Below the pieces are notes generated by a model. That model was given only the letters and a program-made list of their open reading frames with translations, did no database searches and was not told the DNA's origin. Below are positions 56,701 through 64,000 of a stretch of DNA of 64,000 bases, in pieces. The first letter of the stretch is position 1. Each line of letters opens with the position of its first letter. Source of the DNA: Beaufortia kweichowensis (Eukaryota > Chordata > Actinopteri > Cypriniformes > Gastromyzontidae); NCBI GenBank assembly GCA_019155185.1, contig CM032797.1:11146881-11210880 (forward strand), given 5' to 3'. The position numbers and the translations under genes were made by a program.

Positions 56701-59700
56701 AGAGACATCATGCACACATCACCATGTCTGCCATATGTAATGGGTTATCACTCCTCAACTGAATTTGCTCAAGGGAGTATTCAAAATAAGTGTACCATAT
56801 CCCACAAATGAAGGACATTTCTTTCATAAGGTTGTCATTCCCATTGCAACTCAAACCACTTAATAAACCATTGCAACTTTCCAGTATACTTAGTATACTA
56901 TCATATGTCTAATGTTGTTTAGACATTTACTCAGAAGGAGACCATGCTGGACTGTAATGTCATAATGCTTATCATTAATGTCTACATGCTGTGTTATGCA
57001 GGGGTCACCAATATATCAATAATATTTGCAATAATAATGATTAAAGAGTGGAAGTTTAAAGTGCTTGCTTAGTTAATGGTGGTACATAGTACTGTTCACT
57101 TTCATCAAAATAAAAGCCAATAGGTTGTCATGATGCAGGTATTTGTGCATTTCCTAGTTTGAACACTAGATGGCAATGTATATCTGAAAGTTGGCTTTAC
57201 CACCGTTTGTGTCCAGTTGTTGTCGCTGATGGTTAATAATGTGTGTTTATGCAAGTGTGGCTTGGCGTTGAAAGGTTTTTTTTACCTGTTTCGGTCAATG
57301 CACCAGTTACAGCTAGTTAAATGTTTTGTTATCCAGATTGTTATGATCCAGTTCTCTGTTTATTTAATATAGTGCTCAGCAATATATCAGTTAAGTATGC
57401 ACCTTTTTTACAAGCTGTTTAAATTGATATTGCACCACCTGAAATGCAAATAAAAATTTTAATCTAATAGACACAAACCTTATTTATAATACGTCCTTTT
57501 GCTGTTGGCTCACATACTACTTCTGCAACTTCTATCTTTAGTTCGTCTACTTTGTATTTTTACAAAGACTGTAGAAACATGTCCAAAATATTTGACGTAT
57601 TACTCACAGTCCTTTCCTACACATTTTTTGTAGTAGAATAACAAATGTTACAAAACTGAGTACATATTTACAAAACACTAATGGATTTACAGGGCAGTTT
57701 CATATCCCTACTTACATAAATATTTACATGGGGAAAATAAAATCCACTAAATGACAATAAGTATTTTTTTCTATTACTATGTAAGGTACTTTTGATTCTT
57801 GGGAAATACAGAATGGATCTAAAAGTATATTTTGAATTGTGACAAATTTTATGTACCCAATCTGTCTCAAAGACCGCTTTCATGTCAAAACGTAATGAAA
57901 ACAAAATGCTGTGTCATTCAAAAAGACCTCTGGAGCAGTGATACTTGTACCTAATATATGAAACAACAATACCATTGTACCATGACTTTCAGATGATTTA
58001 TGATCCATTTGAAAGTTTTATCTTTGCCCTCTTCTAATTCTGTTAGCAACCACAATGAATTCTTCATATTTTATTGAAGAAGTCAATTCAGACAAAGTAC
58101 TATGAAAACTATGAGCAGCAAAGCGACTTTGTTATTCATCTACATTGTATTGCATATATGTTGACGCAGTAATGCTGAAAGTGAATTCTTAGCACCGCAT
58201 TAAATTTGGAAGAATGAACGAGCACGCTCTCAAAGTGGAGTAAATCTTTAATGCTGCTCTTTTACGTGCATGAGGCAAGAAGCTTTTCGTGAACGAGCTA
58301 CGTGATCCACCCACTCAGTGTCTGCAGAGTAAAAAAATGAACCCCCCTGATTTGCAATCGCACACCTTCTAAAATGTAGTTGCTTTACAAGAGTTTTAAG
58401 AACTGTGAGGCACAGTCAGTGCCCAGTCTCCGCTGTGTGACATAAATGCAGCGTTGTGGTGTTATAGCAGTGATAGTGAGTTCTTGCTGTGTCTTTTAAG
58501 GTTTGGTGTTCCCTCACTGCATTACTAAAGAAGACTGTTACATCTCTGCAGTAGGGTTATCTTGTTCCTGGATATCTCTGGCACTATAATTCAATACTGG
58601 TGTTGTCTTGGTTGTGCATCTGAATGCAAAAACACCCCATTTCTAATACAGCTGTTAACAACATTTAACAGTCTGCTGTGTATATGCAAAAATGTGCTTA
58701 CTCTTATGATTAGACCTGTACAGCTTCGAGTAGTAGTGCCAGTATGTGTGATCGCAGTGATTCAGTAACCCCGTGACAAATCAATGAAATGCTTTTACCT
58801 CTGCAATAAGCTATAAGTTCCAAATGGGTGGTTAGCAAATTGTGATATTTAGTTGGTGTTTTTTACAGCAGCGGATAAAAATGATATACTCATGCAAATA
58901 AGTGATTTCAGAGTGGGCGGTCAATGGATTGTGTCAGTCAGACCTTAATATTACAGGATTGCCACATTAGAGGCAAACATATTGAACATTAATAACAGTG
59001 ACAAACGTGAGATGATGATGCTTGGCAGATGGTTGTGAATAACCAGCAAAGATGATTCTCTGTTACAGAATGTGCCACATTTGTGATGTACTAAACAGAG
59101 GTGGCCATCTGTTGGACAATCCTTCTCTACTTTCCCATTAATGTCTCTCGATCTTTTTCTCTCTCACTTGCTCTCTTTCGTTTACCCCTGCGAATTCCTC
59201 ATCCAAACCTCAATCACGTATGATTGCGTAGAGAGAGAGAGAGAGAGAGAGAGAGACTATCACACCCCATTCATTGCTTCACTGCCAGTGTACACCGGGC
59301 AGCACCGGACTCGGGAAAAAATGTACAATTCCCTCAAATGGATTGGACGGGCTTATTAGCGTTCTCGTTGCGCTGGACACTTCATTCGTGATTTATATTT
59401 TAAGCAGAATGAGGAAGCGATAAACTCCAGCAGAAGAACTATGAAAAGCTTTAAAATTATTTGTTCAGAGAAAGCTCAGAGATTCTGCGAAGTTGAAGGC
59501 GCGTCACTCACATACCCGTATAGCGTCTGAGAACGCGCAGTCTTGTGTCATGGGCTACACACATGATCTGGATTCACGCAAAGTTATCTGTACGCATCTG
59601 GAATGAGCTAGACATGTGGATCATGTAGCAGTCGCATGGAAGAGGATTTGATGTCTGATGTCTTCGTCACCTGGAATACCTGCGCGACAGGTTACATGCG

Positions 59701-62700
59701 TTCACATAGGACGTGTTTTTTAATCTGAAGATATTTTAATTGTGCACAGACGTAGAGCACGTTTTTGTAAACATGGAGAACAGAAAATGTGCGTGATATA
59801 GCTAATCTCGTGTGAAACTTCTGATAAGAGGATGAGATTGTAACCCTAATTCACGGGATCCTCTGGATTTTTCGCATGGGAATCGGAATGAGATTTGGGT
59901 AGCGGACAATTCAGTCTCATTTCATTTAGTCCCAGTTATTGCGTTAACAGCCGCACCAGTCGAACAGCTCGTTTAATTTGATACTCGAGATGGCCGCGAT
60001 CGCCAGTTCTCTGATCCGACAGAAACGCCAGGCGCGGGAATCCAACAGTGACCGAGTCTCTGCCTCCAAACGCCGCCCCAGTCCCAGCAAAGACCCCCGC
60101 TCTCTCTGCGAGCGACATTTCCTGGGGGTCTTCAGTAAAGTCCGCTTCTGCAGCGGCAAGAAAAGACCTGTTCGCCGGCGACCAGGTCAGTGCTGAATGC
60201 TTTTAAAGACTACCGCCCCCACCCGAAGCCTGTGCTGCAGTCCAAAGCTCCGTCTGCACCGCTGGAGGAACATTATATATCCTCCACTGTATTTTATGGT
60301 TTTTATTTGGCCGTGAAAAAAGAATGAAAAATCCACCTGTTTCATAGCATACGTGTGTCGGTATTCACCAAACGATTTGCCATAACAATCCAAATGCACA
60401 AATCGTTTTATGTTCATATATTTAATATAAATATCTATGTTTTATTAATGTTATTGTTACTGTTATCGATTAAATCAGTGCTCGTCATTCTTGTCATTTT
60501 TACTAGAGGCTGTGCGATGTTAAAAAATGTTCATATCTGTAAGAAGTTTACCCTTTAAATAGTGCAAGAATGCAGTTTGTAACAGCCAGAATCCAGTGGC
60601 ACTGCAGTGCACCAGGGCTTTCTTAGATGAAATGTTTAATGGTAAATGTTTATCACTGCTTTACTGCAGTGTGGGGAGGGATTGTACAGTTAGTTGTATT
60701 GATGGACTCGGTCTCACTACCCACTGAACCACGCTGTCGTCCTTTTTCGGTACACGAAAAACGGCACGAAGCGTGCGAAATGATTTAAGAAACTACACAG
60801 ATTTCCTCTCCTCCCTCCCTCCTGATATAGGACAAGCGGAGTGTATTCCCTCTCCACAATATATATTCAGTTATTTGACGGCTGTTGCTGTAGAATTTGT
60901 CTGTAAAAATGTTGTTTTTCCTTCTCCCCCGTAAGATGCGCCCTCGAAACCTCCACAGGTGTCCCGTAAGGGCGTCAGGCTAGGTCAGTAGCTCAGCCTC
61001 CATCCATGTGCTGTGTCTCTCAGTTACCCACCCCATTTCGTGCTCATGGGAGACTAGCTCCTGTCTAACGGCAGTCACCGGTGTCTGCCTTGTCCTTGCA
61101 GTATGCTTTCGACTATTGTTCTTTCTCGTCGTTTTTATGTTCTTTTAATGTATGTCTTATCCCCCTCCTTTGTTTGGTCGCTCCTTTTCTCCCTTCTGAT
61201 CTTCCTTTTCGATTTATCTCTACTTATGTTTCCCCCCCTCGTTATCCTGTATGCTTCGTCTCCTCCGTCTGCAGTGAGGCTCGTGTTTGCTCTGTGCTGC
61301 TGATGTGTCGTGTTTCTCTTGTCAGTTGTGGTGACTTAAGTAGTCGAGGTGACCATTCACCATTTCATGATCATGACATCATCTCTCAACATATTCGAGT
61401 GTTACTGTTTCTGTCTATGGTATGGGGCAATATGGAACATGATTATATTTTCATTGCACAGAAATATGTCCAAATGATGATGCAAATATGACATGCATTA
61501 TCTATTGGAATGTGCATATAATGAAATCCACATATGGGATTATAACTGTTTCTGTTTATGGAATGGGGCTATATGGAACATGTTTGGATAAACAGAAATA
61601 GATTTGCATTGTATGGGAATTTTTTCAAATGTGATGCAAATATGTAATGCCTTATACAGTAAAATACATAGATTTATACACTGTATGAGTGCATACACAT
61701 GCATGAACACTGTGAATCCTAAAAACCTGACAACAACATGTCCAGGTCATATTTCACCCCCAAAACAAACCTCATTAGGAAAGGAATTATATTTCTAAGT
61801 CTAATTGTCTTATTATGTAAGGCCATTAAGAGTTTTTTATTTGAATATTTACTGTATTGCAATAGTAAGAATTTAATTAGTATCAACACTTAGAAATATG
61901 GGACATTAAAATAAAAACAGAGCACAAAAGTAAATGTGTGAATGCATACAGTAATGAGGGGGAAGGCATTAAAATAATATTGCAATGTCAAAAGTCTTAG
62001 TGGTTTTAAATAAGGCTTCATTTTCCTCCTGCAAAATGAAATTTCTTATGTATTTTATTTTGTGATAAAATGTTCCCTGAACGTTTTACATGAGATTCAC
62101 CTCCCACAGGCTTACGCACATATAATAAAACTGAAAACTTTCTCCTCAGGTTAGGGTTATTTCCTAAAGGTACCCCTCTGTCAGTCTATATTTATGGAGG
62201 TGTGGATTCTGTATGTGATTTAGTAATGTTCTTCCCAATGAATGTAGGTAGGCTCGTTCACGTGATTGATGGCCCTTCCAGCCTGTCAGAGATATTGGGT
62301 CTGCAGTGGATAGATGGGGTCTATGATGAATAGCTGATCATGACTATCATGGACATTCACAAGTCTTCTGAGCTCTGGTCTTAATAGCCGTGGAGCTTTG
62401 CTGCATGTCAGGCCATCCATGTGCCCCTCTTCACTGCCACAGTACGTCTCAGGCCTGACTTTAAAGAGTAATTGCACCTGCTTGTACAGGTCACTACTCC
62501 ACCAGAAAACACCTGTTATTGCTCCAGCTGGTCTTCTAAACTCCAGGTGTCCATAGTAAAATTGATTAATAGGGCCACAGAGAGCAAATATTTACAGCTT
62601 TATCAACACAGTCATTCATAAGTGCATATGCTGCAATCATTGGATAAGAGCTTTTTTGTTGAATTTGGTAGACAAAGATACATTGTGTTGGGGCAGACTC

Positions 62701-64000
62701 TGATAAAAATATGGGTTGGGGGCGGGGTTGTTTTTATTTGTTTCAGAGCCGCAGCTGAAAGGCATTGTGACACGACTGTTCAGCCAGCAGGGTTTTTACC
62801 TGCAGATGCAGCCAGACGGAACCATCGATGGCATCAAGGATGAGAACAGCGACTACAGTGAGTAACTGGAACTGCAGTTCCCATCATGCAACAAATGTGC
62901 AGTACATGCAAAGCAAAGTTAATTATACCCCACTTATTGGGTAGTTGAAGAAGCTTGTGTCTTTTTACTCCAGTGGATATTTTTCAGGGTAGGTTGGAAA
63001 AAAATTCCAAAAATACATACCTTTAAGCCTCGACTACAAAAAAGCTATTGAACATGTAAACTGCTCTTACCTTATTGTTGTTCGATATGGTGTAAGTTAC
63101 CAGTAACAGGAAATCTGTGAATAAACTTATTTTAGGCTTTTAGCCTTTTTACAGCAAAATGCAAATAGTTCAAGAATTATGAAACAGCACATGTAAAAGT
63201 AACTAATACAACAATTGTCAAACCATTCTTTAAACCAACAAAATCTAAAGTGCATTTATTGTACATTTAATTTAGGAGAGTTTAAAGGTTTTTTTTAACC
63301 AATGCACAAAACCTGCTTGTTAGAGAAAACAAGTACTTGTGTAAATTAGTTTTTCTGAAATTTTCTAAAACTGTAATAGACCCATAAATGTTAAATTAAT
63401 ATTTTTCACAGATTTAATCAAAAGGTTAGTTGTTGTATTTTAATACTTAGTTTCATATGAATGTACATTAGATATAATGAATTTGTATTGATTTGACTAA
63501 AAATAATTATTCAAAAGTGAGGGTAAAGTGACTGGCGAGATCAGAATTGTGGCAGCTAATTATAAGAAAGAGAAAAGCCCACTTAACCTGACGTACAGCA
63601 CTTTTCTCTTGCTAGAAGATCTTTTTATGAGTCATCCTTTTCTGTGGGGCTGCCTAACAAAGCTAATAAGCTCACGATCCATAAAGAGGGTGGTTAAAAG
63701 TGTGAAACGTTTGCATTTCCTGCTTTTTGTGCAGCCTCTTTTGGAAGAACCTGCTACCCAGAGAAATCAAGACATGCATCTCCAGAGAGTGATGTCAGAG
63801 AATTTACATTTCTTATTTATTAAAGGTGTTTTTTCTATTTTGAACACTGGACCGTGGTGGGTAGTTTCAGGGTTGAAGCAAATGGCCTGCCACTTATATG
63901 GCCATAATAGGGTATAGCTGTAACCTTTGTATGAAAACATTAGTATCACCTTGGGTATTTAGTACCTACATGCCCTTTTTGAAGAGAAAAACAAACAGCT
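50981..64000 (+). CDS. fgf12: FGF12, intracellular fibroblast growth factor homologous factor (5' part)
   Basis: FGF12 (FHF1) lacks a signal peptide and binds the cytoplasmic tail of voltage-gated sodium channels, shifting their inactivation. Three exons are in the window: alternative first exons 50981-50999 (short form) and 59990-60185 (long A form), and shared exon 2 at 62747-62857 (111 nt). Both first exons end one base into a Glu codon that exon 2 completes (EPQLKGIVTRLFSQQG). The A exon reads MAAIASSLIRQKRQARES then ERHFLGVFSKVRFCSG, which separates it from FGF13 and FGF14. The remaining exons lie beyond the right edge, so the gene is cut. Teleost copy a or b is not distinguishable here. 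Confidence 0.93.
52799..52820 (+). repeat. (TA)n microsatellite
   Basis: About 11 TA units. Confidence 0.9.
53683..53775 (+). repeat. Compound (CT)n(CA)n microsatellite
   Basis: About 23 CT units run straight into about 23 CA units. It directly precedes the GC-richer block at 53.8-55.1 kb. Confidence 0.95.
53805..55080. pseudogene. Unidentified decayed coding-like block, possible retroelement remnant
   Basis: Clearly richer in GC and CpG than the surrounding intron. On the plus strand one frame runs from 53986 to 54723 (about 246 codons) with only two stops. The following sequence continues coding-like in another frame (VKDVPYGYWEQRMQGEYRKL at about 54.77 kb). No start, splice sites or domain that I recognise. 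It could be a degenerate mobile-element ORF or a processed fragment. Family unknown. Confidence 0.35.
55626..55970 (+). mobile_element. Teleost interspersed repeat, Angel-like word
   Basis: Begins with catttacatttaggcattta then gctgacgcttttatccaaag and cgacttaca, a word common across fish genomes. It continues with a gtggcagaatggattgcgtt then agggagattattccac stretch that resembles the body of the same repeat. A short imperfect duplication (ataagatagtcaaactataa) follows. Family assignment is tentative. Confidence 0.55.
59230..59256 (+). repeat. (GA)n tract upstream of fgf12 exon 1A
   Basis: About 13 GA units, some 730 bp before the A-form start codon. Confidence 0.9.
59990..60185 (+). other. 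fgf12: fgf12 long first exon (A form)
   Basis: Codes for 65 residues plus one base. The N-terminal IASSLIRQKRQARES is the known long-term-inactivation peptide of A-type FHFs, followed by a basic stretch (KKRPVRRRP). Two Ala follow the initiator Met rather than the three in mammals. The donor is G|GTCAGT. The upstream in-frame TTG at 59978 is not used. Confidence 0.92.
60186..62746. other. fgf12 intron between exon 1A and exon 2
   Basis: No exon recognised. Holds an imperfect 141-bp tandem duplication at 61404-61650. The rest is unremarkable AT-rich intron. Confidence 0.5.
61404..61650 (+). repeat. Imperfect tandem duplication, about 141-bp period
   Basis: actgtttctgtctatggtat at 61404 and actgtttctgtttatggaat at 61545 are followed by matching ggggc-atatggaacatg and gatgcaaatatg-atgc segments. 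Copies are diverged, with small indels. Confidence 0.65.
62747..62857 (+). other. fgf12: fgf12 exon 2, start of the beta-trefoil core
   Basis: 111 nt, phase 1 to phase 1, acceptor tttcag and donor A|GTGAGT. Codes EPQLKGIVTRLFSQQGFYL, then QPDGTIDGIKDENSDY. Differences from mammalian FGF12 are small (FYLQMQ against YFLQMH, GIKD against GTKD). Confidence 0.95.
62858..64000. other. fgf12 intron after exon 2, cut by window edge
   Basis: AT-rich; no exon 3 seen before the window ends. The open frame at 63528-63917 has no start context or recognisable protein. Confidence 0.5.

Larger units (their letters stand above)
51000..59989. other. fgf12 first long intron
   Basis: Nine kilobases, AT-rich, with a (TA)n at 52799-52820, a CT/CA tract at 53683-53775, a decayed coding-like block at about 53.8-55.1 kb, a teleost repeat at 55.63-55.97 kb and a (GA)n at 59230-59256. 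No conserved exon recognised. Confidence 0.5.

Noticed and set aside
60940..61000. Possible extra fgf12 exon with two GTAAG words
   Set aside because: No acceptor and frame combination gives a product joining exon 2 that resembles a known FHF exon.
61081..61491. Open frame of 136 codons in fgf12 intron
   Set aside because: T-rich, hydrophobic by composition, no start context, splice partner or homology recognised.

Overview
The window is a piece of a teleost fish nuclear genome. The evidence is vertebrate genes with GT-AG introns, long AT-rich introns, fish-type interspersed repeats (a tRNA-headed SINE, short inverted-repeat elements, CA/CT microsatellites) and fish-like protein versions. 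The repeats suggest an otophysan such as a carp/danio relative, but I cannot name the species. There is no prokaryotic or viral gene content.

Layout, left to right: wdr33 (minus, nearly complete; its 3' UTR runs off the left edge); dusp28 (plus, divergent from wdr33); proc, anticoagulant protein C (minus); a secreted collagen/C1q-domain gene (plus); sag, rod arrestin (minus); a five-exon claudin of the 10/15 type (minus); il20rb, a class II cytokine receptor (plus); parl, the mitochondrial rhomboid protease (minus); a four-exon gene with three tandem Myb/SANT-like modules (minus); mb21d2 (plus, divergent from the previous gene); and the 5' part of fgf12 (plus), with two alternative first exons about 9 kb apart and the shared exon 2. 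The gene runs off the right edge.

The genes do not form one pathway; this is ordinary vertebrate gene order. Their human counterparts lie on 2q (WDR33, PROC, DUSP28, SAG) and 3q (IL20RB, PARL, MB21D2, FGF12), so the fish segment appears to join two blocks that are separate in mammals. Exon models were built by hand from splice sites, reading phase and recalled family sequences. Nearly all join in frame. The one clear break is a single-base deficit in wdr33.

Most worth a second look: the triplicated Myb/SANT-like gene; the protein C activation site, where the P1 Arg is a Trp codon; a collagen-gene intron that is almost entirely one inverted-repeat element, whose second copy in the window is split by a SINE; the 10-nt microexon and shortened C-domain loop in sag; the two fgf12 promoters, each with a GA/CT tract; and an unidentified decayed coding-like block at 53.8-55.1 kb.
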